From NCBI GenBank assembly GCA_963555705.1, contig OY743174.1, positions 27,469,608 to 27,533,607 on the forward strand: a stretch of 64,000 bases of DNA. Reading direction: 5' to 3'. The notes beneath the pieces are model-generated. The model was not told the DNA's origin and searched no databases. It saw only the letters and a program-made list of their open reading frames with translations. Below, piece after piece: positions 46,874-58,282 of this stretch (position 1 is the stretch's first letter; each line of letters starts with the position of its first letter). Position numbers and translations under genes: made by a program. This stretch comes from Ligustrum vulgare. Taxonomy: Eukaryota > Streptophyta > Magnoliopsida > Lamiales > Oleaceae.

Positions 46874-48731
46874 ATGACAGAATTGAGCCCTCGAGCTATT
46901 CGTGCATTGCTGAGTGAACTCACACATGATGTTGTTGAACAAGTAAATTTACAAAATGTTTATATCATGGAAATATTTACCCAAAATGAAAATATACATT
47001 ATGATAACATGGTCAGGCAACTAAGTACTTTAAACAAACTTATGAATAAGTTAGTGGGCCAATTATGTCAACCAACCTCGTTAGGTATAGGAAATCATTT
47101 CCAAGCTAGGACGATTGGGGGGCATAACTCACCAGTCGTAACTCTTGGACCATCTACTTCAAACTCCCGGGGGGGGGGGGGGGTGGAATAATAAACCCAT
47201 GGGGCAGCATGAGTGCAAAAGATAATTTCCAAACATCGGACAGAATATGACATGTATTAATGATGGGGGAAATACTCACATTAATGGCAACAATTGTTTA
47301 AATAATTACACCTTTTCCACAAATCCAGAGCCAATTAGGCTGACATACAGAAGACCATATCCTGATTGGGTAGATCTGGCATATCCATGGCCTAAGAGAT
47401 GTAAAGTACCAGAATTTTCTTTGTTTACTAGTTTAGGAGAAGTTTTTACCGTAGAACATGTAGGGCGATTTACATTGCAATGTGGTGAAGTAACTGATTA
47501 CCACAAAATGAGACTGTTTCATTGTTCACTAACGGGAGTAGTATTTTCATGGTTCATCAATTTGCCAGCTAATTCTATTCAGACATGGCAACAGTTAGAG
47601 CAATTATTCCGTGACCAGTTTTATAAAACTGAGTCTGAAGTTACTTTGGCCAATTTGGCGAATTTACATCAAATGCCAAATGAGTGGGCCAAGGTTTTTC
47701 TTCAAAGGTTTAAAACATTCAGGAGCAAATATTTTATACCTTTACCTGAAAAAGAATTTGTTAAAATCACTCAAAGTTGTTTAAGATTTGATTTAAAAAG
47801 GAAATATCAGGATAGGGAATTTTCTAATCTTTTTCAATTCAGTGTTAATGTGATTAGATATTAACGATAATTGAGAGAAGAAGAAAATATGAAAAATTCT
47901 AGCAAATGGACTTATTATAGAGACCCGAATTTTGACATTCACGATGTTGATGAATATTATGATCAGGCCAAAGTATGTTTGGCTGAATTGGTCAAAGGAG
48001 ATGCATATATTTGCCCTTTATTGACCAAATTAGGAACACAGGTTAAGAACGAGCCTATAAGAGATGAAAAAATTAGGGCTAGAATATTCTCATTTGATGT
48101 GAATAAAGCCGATATCATATTCGACAAGCTATATTAGGACAAACAAATAAAGTTGAGCGATAAGCATAAATTGCCTAACCCTAAACAAATTAAGGGGAAA
48201 AAATATTGTCATTGTCTCATATGACTAATAATTGCTTTTTTTTCATCATGTGTTATAGGATGCCATTGAATCAGTGCGAATCACTTTCGAAGCTAAGAAG
48301 AAGATGGAAGTGGATGAAAATCATTTCCCACAGCTACTTGGGATCAATATGGTAACACCTTACTTTAAAAGTGGATTGCCAAATCTCAAATTGGTGGTAG
48401 ATGATGGAGAGGAAGACCCTAGCCACATCCTAGTGTCTTTGAGCATCTTAAAGGAAAGGATGTCAGAAAAGACGAAGGGATTTTGTGTGCTAGATGTAAA
48501 AGAGAAGTGGATGAGAAAGCAAAAAAAGAAAAAAAGAAAAAAAAGAGGATGGAGGCAACATCATCATCATAATAGTATTCCAAGTTTTCAACCTGTCGGA
48601 GGAGGAAGTACGCCGTTCTATGGAGAGCCATCTTTTGATATACAGTTTAGGCCAATGTACAATGGTAGAATGTTCAGGCCACAACCTCATCAATCAAATG
48701 TGTGGCATTCATTTCATTATAATGCGAGAAG
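46874..48731 (+). pseudogene. Tat/Ogre-like gag, broken and truncated
   Basis: An N-terminal helical part (46874-47191) runs into a 15-base G tract and ends in another frame. The main gag domain (47247-47864) contains YPWPKRCKVPEFSLF, VEHVGRFTLQCGE, SWFINLPANSIQTW and FRDQFYKTE, the signature of plant Tat/Ogre gag. Two TAA stops at 47862-47870 precede a same-frame continuation (47871-48137) with TYYRDPNF and FDVNKADIIFD. A degraded zinc-finger region and a third open stretch (48274-48731) with LGINMVTPYFK and a frameshifted Lys-rich tail follow. Everything stops at 48732, where a minus-strand LTR was inserted. Protease and pol are absent from the window. Confidence 0.85.
47169..47183. repeat. 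Poly-G tract (15 G) in the gag frame
   Basis: It sits exactly between a frame-2 and a frame-0 part of gag; slippage here, real or technical, could explain the frame change. Confidence 0.9.
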
Positions 48732-50417
48732 TGTAACATCCCTAGTTTAAAATCTTAAACCTAGACGTGTTAACTTCCTTTCACTTTATTTGCAGAAAAA
48801 TAATCAATGTAAATACTAAAATTTTTCATTTTTCAATTTTAAAATTCTACAAAAATTTCAGTAGAGTCTCCTCTATAAATTGGACTTAGCCAACCTGTAA
48901 AGGGACATCGTAGCCAACCTAAAAATTTAAAACATAAATCAAAACCCAACAACATTCAACATTTCCAACATCTCCAAATTTAGCCACAATTAAAAATTAG
49001 ATTCAACATCACCACACTACTCCAACAATCATAATTTAAAGTCAATAGATTTTCAACTTATGAAATATGAAATAAACTAACCACCAATGGAAATACCATA
49101 ACTTATTTAAACTAAATTCAACCAAATAATTTAAAGAATAAACTAATAAAAGAATAAGCAATGAAAAAATTAGCAAAGTCTTTAATTCAATTTTAAAATA
49201 GAATAAACTGCAATAATGTCTGAGTCTGCCCCCAAGCGATCTCTAACTTTCATCGCTTGAAATGTTGGGGATGGATTGGGGGTGAGCTAAAGCTCAGTAA
49301 GTAAACCTTATGCGCATGATGCATGCTAATGGTATAAAATGCTTTAAACGCTTTGAAGTATGTATCCTATACACTTTAACCTTTCAAAAATTTCAAGATT
49401 TTTAAACCTTCACTCATACATTTCAAAAATTGACATCATTTCGATCGTGAGCTCACTGGTGTATCTTCTAGCTAATCAAATAACAGTGGGGAATTCTTAT
49501 TTGGAACTAGATCACATTAATCGATAAAATTGCATAGCGGTTAACATTCATTCCACCGTAAAGTGGCTCATTCATTTTATTCCATCGCAAAGCGGCTCAT
49601 TAATTTTAGGTACGACGGTCCCCCATGCCCCATTTTACACTCACATCTTTACATTCGCATCATTCATGACATATAAGTACAGAAATTACTTTCTTAAAAA
49701 TTGAGATACATAACTTTTGAACCAAAACTTGCACTTTCCACATTTTTCATTAAAAACATTTAACTTTCCAAATTCAATGACAATGCATGCTTGATGATGC
49801 AACGACATGATAACGTGCTTGTTTGAAATTTCCTTGTTAACATACATGTATAAATTCAATGAAAAGCATCACAAGTCGATAAATTGTAAGAATATATTTA
49901 CATTAATTCCACATTAAACATTCAACTTTGATGAAAATAGGCAAGTTTACTTACCTGATGCCCTTAGTATTTGCTATTTTCTAGATTTGCAAGTGGAAGA
50001 GTCTCGACTGCTAGTGACGTCAATGTACCAAATATCCTAATTATTCACGTTCATTAGTAAAATATAACTTTTAACTCAAAACGTGATGTTACACCAGGAC
50101 CAACTCATTTAACAACACATTTGAAACAAACAGTTAGTTTCAATGCACATTAGAAAGTCTTCGTATCCTTTTTAATTCAGACTCAAATTCAAAATTAAAT
50201 AATTTAACATAACTTTACAAAATTACTCAATTACAATTCTAGTTATTCAAAATCTGAATATTCTCAAATAAGGTTTTCAATTAAACCTAAAACTCACCAA
50301 ACATCACCTAAAATCTTAAATTTCAGAATTTGATACTGTACATATATACTTCCAATATGAAAATAACCATGTAATTCAAATTTAGCTAAACAAATAAATT
50401 ATAAAATCTGAAAGTTT

Positions 50418-50441
50418 ACACACACACACACACACACACAA
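50418..50441. repeat. (CA)n microsatellite
   Basis: Twelve CA units inside the Tekay-like LTR. Confidence 0.95.
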
Positions 50442-50646
50442 ATAATTTTCAATTTAATACATTTTGGTCACATACAATTAATTAAATAGAAAATAGAATG
50501 CTCAGGTAATAAAACAAATAATCATATAAAGTTGCGTTAAACAATTTATAATCTTTCTAATTGGTACATTGATCGTGAAGGCTTCCAAGTTCTTCCACTG
50601 CAAAATAATTCAATTATCAACTATAATAATGCCAGTTAATGATTTA

Positions 50647-51074
50647 GAATATCTCCAATAAGCTCTCTAAATATGAGATGCACTTTATTTTAGAGGGTCA
50701 CCCCCTTAAAATTTCACTCCAATAAGCTCTCTACTTTAGTATTTTAATTTAGAGAATGGGTTTGGCTATCCAAATTTGGAGAGCCAAACTCACCCTCTAT
50801 TATTAAATGCATTCAAAAATCCCAATTTTCAATGTTTCTACTTTAGTTTTCTTTATTACATATTTGATATCATTGTTCATTCACTTTTTTAAAAAAATAA
50901 ATATTAACTAAAAATAAAGAAAAAATTTAAATATTTTTTATGAAAAAGTACAATAAAGAGCTAAAAATAGAGAGTTTGTTGGAGCTTGTTAAAATATTTT
51001 CCTTTTAAATTTAAAGATTCTCTCTATTGTGTAAATTATTCTCTTTAAATATAAAGAGCCTATTGGAGATGCTC
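50647..51074. mobile_element. Tourist/PIF-like MITE, 428 bp
   Basis: Inverted ends of about 28 bp: GAATATCTCCAATAAGCTCT on the left and, reversed, GAGCATCTCCAATAGGCTCT on the right. The TTA duplication on both sides (50644-50646, 51075-51077) is typical of Harbinger-type insertion. AT-rich inside, no coding. It inserted into the LTR. Confidence 0.82.
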
Positions 51075-51141
51075 TTATAAGGATATTAATACAACAACTA
51101 CGTGAGATTCAAGAAAGCATGTAACAAAAAGTGGTATTACA

Positions 51142-54073
51142 ATTCCTTACCTCCAAAAAAGAAATTTCATCATCGAAATTAGAACTTAACAAAAAAATGT
51201 GGATACTTGGTAGGCATTTCGTCCTCACGTTCCCAAGTAGCCTCTCCAAATAACTTTAACTAGCATTATCTTCTTTCTCCTAAGTTCCTTGTTTGCTTTC
51301 ATAAGGATTCACACAGGTGATTCCTCATAAGTCAGATTCTCACGAAGATCCAATGACTTATAGCTGCGAATATGAGAGGGATCTGAAATATACTTCCTCT
51401 ACATTGAGATATGAAACATATTGTGTACCCTCGATAGTGCTGGGGGCAATGTAACCCGATAAGTTAGGTCACCAACCTTTTCAAGTATCTCAAAGGGGCC
51501 AACAAAACATGGACTCAACTTCCCTTTCTTCCTAAATCTCATAAATCCTTTCATAGGAGCTACCTTAAAAAAGATCATATCGCCTGCAGCGAATTCCAAT
51601 GGTTTCCTTCTTTTGTTAGCATAGCTTTTGTCTACTTTGTGCAGTTCTCATCCGTTGACGAATCTTCAACAACTTCTACTGTCTGATGTACTACTTATGG
51701 ACTCAATAATTTCCTTTCTACTACCTCATCCCAATGAATTGATAATCTACACTTCCTCCTATATAGTGCCTCATACGAAGGCATGCAGATAGAAGTTTGT
51801 TAGCTATTGTTATAGGAGAACTCAACCAATGGGAGGAATTTGTCCCAAGTTCCTAGAAATCAATAATAGAAGCTCTCAACATGTTTTCCAGGGTTTGAAT
51901 CATTCTCTCTGACTGCCCATCTATCTATTTGTGAAAGGGCATGCTAAATCTCAATTGAGTACACATGTCCTTATGTAGACTCTTCCAAGATGATGAAGTA
52001 AATTTTGGATCGTGATCAGACACAATGGATAAGGGAATTCCATGAAATTTAACAGTTTCTGTCAGATATAACTCCGCATACTTCTCCATATTATAAGTAG
52101 TCTTTAGAGAAAAAAGTGTGTTGACTTGGTAAGACAATCAACAATCATCTAGATAGAATTATAACTCATTTTCGTCCTAGGTAACCCAAAAACAAAATCC
52201 ATGCTTATTCATTCCCACTTCCACTCTGGAATCTTAAGAGGCTATAATAGGCCAGAAGGAAGTTAATGTTCAGCCTTAACTTGCTGACAAGTGAGACAAT
52301 GCTAAACATAATCTTCTACGTCCCTACTTATATCAATCCACCAAAAATGTTTGCTTAAATCTCGAGCCATCTTATTACTTCTAGGGTGAATTGAGTAAGG
52401 AGTGTTATGAGCTTCTTTCATAATTTCTTGCTTCAACTCCTTATTGTTAGGGACCACCAATCTACTACCATGCCGAAGGGCACCATCTATAGTGATAATC
52501 AAATCAGTGCACTTTCCTTCAGTAACCTCTGTATGAACTTTCAATATTCGAGGATCTTTAGACTATAAAGACTTTATTTTCTCAAGCAATGTTGGTTCCA
52601 AAGTCATATTGGCGAGATAAATTGACTTGCCTTTTGGAACGATTTCCAACTCAAACCTTTGGATATCAATCAACAATTTTTTTTGAACAACTTGTAAGGT
52701 AGCTATTGTTCCATGACTTTTTCTGCTAATTGCATCGGCTACCATATTAGCCTTGCCAGGATGATAATTAATAACACAATTATAATCTTTGACAAGTTCC
52801 AACCATCTGTGTTATCTCATGCTGACTTCCTTCTGAGTGAAGAAGTATTTGTGGCTTCTATGATCGGTGTAGATCTCACAACTAACCTCGTAAGGATAGT
52901 GCCTCCATATTTTTAATGCAAATATAACAGCTGCCAACTCAAGATCATGATTTGGGTAATTCTTCTCATACTTCTCCAGTTTCCTTGAAGCATAGGAAAA
53001 TCACCTTGCCATGTTGCATAATATCACAATAGAGCCCTTTTATTGATGCATCACTATAAATGACCAACCCTTCATTACCCCGTGGAATGGTTAAAATGGG
53101 CACAGATGTCATCCGTGTATTTAACTCTTCATAGCTCTATTCACAATCCGAGCTCAACTGAAAATTTGTATCCTTTTTGGTCAACTTAGTCAAAGGTAAG
53201 GCAATCTTCATAAATCCCTCTACAAATCTTCAGTAGTAACCAGCCAATCCAAGGAAACTGTGGAGTTCCTTAACATTAGAGGGTGTTAGCCAACTTCTAA
53301 CTACCTCAATCTTACTTGGGTCGACCTCACTACCTTCTGATAGAATATTTCTCAAAAATGGCACTCCATCCAGCCAGAACTCACACTTCTTAAACTTAGC
53401 ATATACCTTCTCTCCTCTTAATTTTTGAAGCACAATTCTCAAATGTCTTTCATGTTCTTCCTAAGACCTTGAATAGATCAATATGTCGTTGATGAAGACT
53501 ATGACAATTTGATCTATATATTCTTTAGAAGTCTCGATGCATTAAGTTACTAAATGTCGTAGGAGCATTAGATACAGTTCCTTAAATACTGGGTTGTTCT
53601 AGACACTAAGTTAGTGACAAATTGGATCTTCCTTTCTAGTGCCAAAGCATAAAGGTTGTCCAGGAACACATTCTCCTATTCTCGAACGATTAGAATTTCT
53701 TTAAGAGAATGGTCTATCTTAGACACCTTAATTAATGCAACCAAGTAGGATTTACACCTTATTCAACAATTGTAATTTGTTTGGAAAGCTCCGAGAAAGC
53801 CAAACGACTTTCATGTAAGGGGTTTATACATAACCTTCTATCATGTCAGTTGATTGAAGCATGGTACAATAATAACCATTTCATTCCCAGTATGACATAA
53901 AAATCGTTGATATTCAGTGTTATGAGATCTGTCATCCACTCCTTCCCATTAACCATGATCGGGAAATCTCTCAACGCGTATCTTGAGTTCAACAATGCTC
54001 TAGACAGTGTTGACAATTAACTCTGGGTCTCTAGTTGTGAAGATGAATAATTCAATTCTTCAATGAATATAGG
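51142..54073 (-). pseudogene. Tekay/Del-like pol: protease, RT, RNase H, integrase, chromodomain
   Basis: Read on the minus strand from right to left. Protease-like MVNGKEWMTDL and FYVILGMKWL (about 53840-54000); RT region with stops, then the RT/connection part (53230-53442: KKCEFWLDGVPFL, HSFLGLAGYY). RNase H end (52563-52802: HPGKANMVADAISRK). Integrase zinc region (52302-52544: HPRSNKMARDL...FWW), core (51925-52137: FHGIPLSIVSDHDPKF) and C-terminal GPF domain (51399-51599: GKLSPCFVGPFEILEKVG...HNMFHISM). A chromodomain-like stretch ends at about 51190 (IMLVKVIWRG, EDEMPTKYPHFF). The order IN-chromodomain then LTR identifies a chromovirus. Numerous stops and shifts show long decay. The 5' half is displaced to 59989 by an insertion. 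Confidence 0.88.
54069..54073 (+). other. Target-site duplication ATAGG, left copy
   Basis: The same five bases are at 59989-59993, outside the last LTR of the array. So 54074-59988 behaves as one insertion unit. Confidence 0.9.
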
Positions 54074-54960
54074 TGATGTGATCCGGACAAGGCATCGAAG
54101 GGCGAAGTCGAGCCATCGGCAATAACATGCAAACCGAAGAGGGATGGATCAAGCCGAATCAAGAAAAAGAAGTAATTTGGGCAGTAAATACCTTACGGCC
54201 GTAAAAGAGGATCTTCACGGCCATAAAACATATATTCAAGGCCATAACACTTATTATCACGGTCGTAACAAGTTATCGAAGGAAAAAGGCAGAATTTCAA
54301 GCAGAAAAGGTCTTACGGCCGTAATGTCCAGTCTTACGGCCATAACATGCAAACCGAAAGAATTTCACGGCCGTAACTAATAGCAAAGTTTTGAACAGAA
54401 AGGCCTTTACGGTCGTAAGATCGTTCGTCACGGCCGTAAACAAGCAGAGCCAGATTTTCCGGATTTTCCAATTATTTTATTTCCTTTTGGATTTTTAGTT
54501 ATTTTCCTATTTTAGAATTTTAGTCTAATTAGAATTCTATTTTGAGTAAATTAGATGCTAGGTTATTTTGCTTATTTATATTCCTTTCCATTCATTGTAA
54601 AAACAGAAGTTTTGAGATTTATAATATTTGAGAGAGGATTCTCCAAAATTGAAAGGTTGAGTTTTTCCCTTTGTTTCGAACTTATCAAAGATTCGATCTT
54701 TGTGGCGTTCATCCAACGAACTCATCAAGGAATTGACAAGCCTTGTGGCGTTCACCAATCCTGGTTCTTCAGTCCGCATCGTCATTAATTGCGTCGTGAT
54801 TGTTGGGTCAAGGTTTTACCGTCAAATCTATCTTCTATTTTTTCGTTAGTTTCTTCGTGTTCTTATTATTTTCGATTCAAATCTGATTTAGATCTTTCCT
54901 AGGTTTTAATTTTCGTTATTCCGCGTTTTTCGACCAGATTCCCCGACTGGGATCTCATCG
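54074..54960 (+). repeat. LTR A of the compound element
   Basis: Starts TGATGTGATCCGG and ends CTCATCG just before a primer-binding site. Related in plan, not in detail, to the LTRs at 36544 and 42318. It lacks about 54 bp and one palindrome word that LTR B has. The palindrome cluster (nine words) is at 54193-54439, with a TATA-like TTATTTATA near 54573. Confidence 0.9.
54193..54439. repeat. Cluster of nine TTACGGCCGTAA-type palindromes, LTR A
   Basis: Several words are decayed to CGGCCAT or CGGTCGT, the pattern expected from loss of methylated cytosines. Confidence 0.9.
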
Positions 54961-54962
54961 TC

Positions 54963-54974
54963 TGGTATCAGAGA
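54963..54974 (+). promoter_or_regulatory. Primer-binding site, Met-tRNA type (unit 1)
   Basis: TGGTATCAGAGA, 11 of 12 bases of the usual site, 2 bp after LTR A. Confidence 0.88.
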
Positions 54975-55225
54975 TTGGATCTATTTCAGATTCTTGCGTT
55001 TCTTGATTTTTTTCGTGTTCTTCGCGTTCTTCGTGTCAGTCATAATTTTCTTCAGTTTCATCCATAAGAGTCAGTCCCAAAAAATTCAAAAGTGTTTTCT
55101 TCTTCGTTTTTCGTCCAAATCCAGTTCCGTTTTTTCTGCCATACTCGTAGTCAAATTATCTGGCAGATTAAAAAAAAATTCGAAAATTCCCAAATATTCC
55201 GAATTTCCTTGTTCGTGTCTTAAAA

Positions 55226-57613
55226 ATGTCTGATAGAGAGGTTTCCACATCTTCATCTTCTATTGGAGATAGAAAACAGCTCGGGAGTGTGAATAGAAGG
55301 AATGAACAGGATAACAATGATATTGCAGCAATGAGGGCACAATTTGAGAGGTTTATGGTACAGATGGAGAATCGACGTGCAGAACGTGAACAAAGACCTC
55401 GTGATCAATCTCATGATGGTTCTCGGGTTAGGAGAGGTAATAGACGTGAGGTTGGTGTGGATAATGAAGACATGGGCAATGAAAGGGGCAGTATATCTTT
55501 AGGTAGTATGCGAAGGAGGGATAGAGGAGATAGGTATGAGCGGAGGCATGATAGGGAGCGTCGTGATGCTAGGAGGCATCGTGGGGGTAGAGATGTTGTT
55601 GATGACGACCTTGGAAAAATTAAAGTGAAATTACCATCGTTCCAGGGTAGGAGTGATCCGGAGGCATACTTGGATTGGGAGACAAAGGTCGAACGACTTT
55701 TTGATTGTAATAATTATTCGGAAAAGAAGAAGGTGAAATTAGTCGTGATTGAATTCACCGACTACGCAAATATTTGGTGGGATCAACTAGTTACGGGTAG
55801 GAGGAGGGACCTTGAGGAGCCGGTGAAGAGTTGGGGTGAATTAAAAACCATAATGAGGAAGCGGTTTGTGCCGACTCATTATTATAGAGATATTTATCAG
55901 AGGCTGCAGGGTATGACTCAGGGGTCGAGGAGTGTAGAAGATTATCATAAGGATATGGAGGTGGCGATGATTCGGGCTAACGTGGTGGAGGATCGGGAAG
56001 CTATGATGGCTAGGTTTCTGAGTGGGTTGAATAGAGATATTGCCAATGTCATTGAGCTGCAACATTATGTGGAGCTGGAAGATATGGTGCATATGGCCAT
56101 GAAGGTGGAAAGACAGCTAAGGCGAAAGGGGGCAGGAAGACACTCACCATCTTATCCTACATCACAACCGAAGCAGGAATCCAACGTTGAATATAAACCG
56201 AAAGGGAAGGAGGAGCCTACAACGAAAGGTAAAAATATTTCTAATTCTCAAACTACTCGGGATAGAAATATTAAATGTTTTAATTGCTTGGGTACGGGTC
56301 ATATAGCATCCCAGTGTCCAAATAGGAAGCTAATGATCTTACGGGATAATGGTGAAATTAGTTTCGAGGATGAATTTAAGGGAATGCCTAAGTTAGTGGA
56401 TGTTGGGGAAAGTAGTAGTAGTGATGAGGAAGGGCTGACCTATGCTGTTAAAGATTCACTTGTTAATCGGCGTGTCCTTAGTGCTAGGGTCAGGGTGGAT
56501 GAAATTGGTGAGCAAAGGGGCAATCTCTTCCATACTAGGTGCTTAGTGGGTAAAAAGGTTTGTGGTATGGTGATTGACGGGGGGAGTTGTACTAATGTGG
56601 TTAGTACCATGTTGGTTGAGAAATTGGGTTTGAGCTTGATAAAACATCCGAACCCTTATAAATTGCAATGGCTGATCGAGTCGGGAGAAATTAAGGTAAA
56701 TAAACAGGCTAGGGTCAATTTTACAATCGGGGGTTATAAGGATGAGGTGGTTTGTGACGTGGTACCTATGGATGTTGGCCATATTTTGTTGGGGAGACCC
56801 TGGAAACATGATAGGAGGGTAGTGCACCATGGGTTTAAAAATCGATATTCTTTCGTGAAGGGTGGAAAAAAGATCACTCTTGCTCCGCTATCTCCTAAAG
56901 ATGTCCAAGAGGACCAATTGAAAATAAAGCGCGAATTTGAGAGGAAAAATAAGAGCGTTGAGGCCACGACCTCAGAAAAAGGAGAGGGTGTGAAAATTGA
57001 AAACAAGAGAGTTGAGGCCACGACCTCAGAAAAAGGTGAGCTTGAGAGTGAGAGGAAAAAGAAAAGAGAGTCCACCACAAAAATGAGTTTATTTGCATTT
57101 GCTAACACATCCCTCCCCAGTTCTACTAAATCTGTTTTGCAGGGACGTAAATCAAAACATGAACTTAAGGCGGGAAAGAAATCCGTTGGCAAAAATGAGC
57201 AGGCCAAAGGTCTAAGAGATCGCACAACGCTTAAACATAATCATCGAGCCCAGAAAAGGAGGAGTTTGAAAAGCCGACCAAAATTGGATTCGAGGTCGAA
57301 TCCTTTTCAAGAGAGGGAGTATGATGTGATCCGGAAAAGGCATCAAAGGGCGAAGTCGAGCCATTGGCAATATGATAGTGATCTACGTGCAAAACGGAGC
57401 AAGTTCCGTGCTGGGGTCGAGCCGAGAAGAGGGATGGATCAAGCCGAATCAAGAAAAAGAAGTAATTTGGGCAGTAAATACCTTACGGCCGTAAAAGAGG
57501 ATCTTCACGGCCGTAAAACATATATTCACAGCCGTAACACTTATTATCACGGCCATAACAAGTTATCGAAGGAAAAGGCAGAATTTCAGGCAGAAAAGGT
57601 CTTACAGCCGTAA
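55226..57613 (+). CDS. Gag-protease polyprotein of a pol-less CRM-like element (795 aa)
   Basis: An uninterrupted frame beginning MSDREVSTSSS about 250 bp after the primer site. Arg-rich N-terminus (about 60-135); Gypsy gag domain (about 130-300: PEAYLDWETKVE, WWDQLVTGRRR, VEDYHKDMEV, FLSGLNRDIANV). CCHC knuckle CFNCLGTGHIASQC at 351-364. Aspartic protease with IDGGSCTNV (Asp at 451) and GHILLGRPW. Then a Lys/Glu-rich linker and MSLFAFANTSLPSS, which in the full-length relative lies just before RT. RT, RNase H and integrase are absent; the frame passes directly to the polyprotein tail (LDSRSNPFQE) and enters LTR B at 57322. Such gag-only elements are known in plants (TR-GAG type) and would rely on enzymes from a partner. 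It is the most intact frame in the window; whether it is expressed is unknown. Confidence 0.85.
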   Translation: MSDREVSTSSSSIGDRKQLGSVNRRNEQDNNDIAAMRAQFERFMVQMENRRAEREQRPRDQSHDGSRVRRGNRREVGVDNEDMGNERGSISLGSMRRRDRGDRYERRHDRERRDARRHRGGRDVVDDDLGKIKVKLPSFQGRSDPEAYLDWETKVERLFDCNNYSEKKKVKLVVIEFTDYANIWWDQLVTGRRRDLEEPVKSWGELKTIMRKRFVPTHYYRDIYQRLQGMTQGSRSVEDYHKDMEVAMIRANVVEDREAMMARFLSGLNRDIANVIELQHYVELEDMVHMAMKVERQLRRKGAGRHSPSYPTSQPKQESNVEYKPKGKEEPTTKGKNISNSQTTRDRNIKCFNCLGTGHIASQCPNRKLMILRDNGEISFEDEFKGMPKLVDVGESSSSDEEGLTYAVKDSLVNRRVLSARVRVDEIGEQRGNLFHTRCLVGKKVCGMVIDGGSCTNVVSTMLVEKLGLSLIKHPNPYKLQWLIESGEIKVNKQARVNFTIGGYKDEVVCDVVPMDVGHILLGRPWKHDRRVVHHGFKNRYSFVKGGKKITLAPLSPKDVQEDQLKIKREFERKNKSVEATTSEKGEGVKIENKRVEATTSEKGELESERKKKRESTTKMSLFAFANTSLPSSTKSVLQGRKSKHELKAGKKSVGKNEQAKGLRDRTTLKHNHRAQKRRSLKSRPKLDSRSNPFQEREYDVIRKRHQRAKSSHWQYDSDLRAKRSKFRAGVEPRRGMDQAESRKRSNLGSKYLTAVKEDLHGRKTYIHSRNTYYHGHNKLSKEKAEFQAEKVLQP

Positions 57614-58268
57614 TGTCCAGTCTTACGGCCGTAACATGCAAACCGAAGGAATTTCACGGCCGTAAGCATTGTGTCATGTCCGTAACTAATAGCACAATTT
57701 TGAACAGAAAGGCCTTTACGGCCGTAAGATCGTTCGTCACGGCCGTAAACAAGCAGCGCCAGATTTTTCGAATTTCCCAATTATTTTATTTCCTTTTGGT
57801 TTTTTAGTTATTTTCCTATTTTAGAATTTTAGTCTAATTAGAATTCTATTTTGAGTAAATTAGATGCTAGGTTATTTTGCTTATTTATATTCCTTTCCAT
57901 TCATTGTAAAAACAGAAGTTTTGAGATTAATAATATTTGAGAGAGGATTCTCCAAAATTGAAAGTTGAGTTTTTCCCTTTGTTTCGAACTTATCAAAGAT
58001 TCGATCTTTGTGGCGTTCATCCAACGAACTCATCAAGGAATTGACAACCCTTGTGGCGTTCACCAATCCTGATTTTTCAGTCCGCATCGTCATTAATTGC
58101 GTCGTGATTGTTGGGTCAAGGTTTTACCGTCAAATCTATCTTCTATTTTTTCGTTAGTTTCTTCGTGTTCTTATTATTTTCGAGTCAAATCTGATTTAGA
58201 TCTTTCCTAGGTTTTAATTTTCGTTATTCCGCGTTTTTCGACCAGATTCCCCGACTGGGATCTCATCG
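57322..58268 (+). repeat. LTR B of the compound element (middle)
   Basis: 947 bp, the longest copy, with ten palindrome words at 57483-57748. It serves as 3' LTR of unit 1 and 5' LTR of unit 2, and is followed by a primer-binding site. Confidence 0.92.
57483..57748. repeat. Cluster of ten TTACGGCCGTAA-type palindromes, LTR B
   Basis: Compared with LTR A it has one additional word (TCATGTCCGTAA) in a segment of about 20 bp that is bounded by the words themselves, suggesting gain or loss by recombination between them. Confidence 0.9.
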
Positions 58269-58270
58269 TC

Positions 58271-58282
58271 TGGTATCAGAGA
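58271..58282 (+). promoter_or_regulatory. Primer-binding site, Met-tRNA type (unit 2)
   Basis: TGGTATCAGAGA, identical to the site after LTR A and at the same distance. Confidence 0.88.

Larger units (their letters stand above)
48732..51141 (-). repeat. 3' LTR of a Tekay/Del-like element, 2.4 kb
   Basis: Plus-strand edges TGTAACATCCC and GGTATTACA give inverted ends TGTAA/TTACA. On the minus strand it directly follows the pol end and a purine-rich tract (TTTTTTGGAGGTAAGGAAT). It carries a (CA)n tract and a MITE. Length and ends suit Tekay/Del chromoviruses. Confidence 0.85.

Noticed and set aside
54994..55233. 79-codon Phe-rich frame repeated at 58302-58541, resembling a small membrane protein
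   Set aside because: It is the T-rich leader between primer-binding site and gag; its hydrophobicity reflects T content, and it duplicates because the leader is duplicated.
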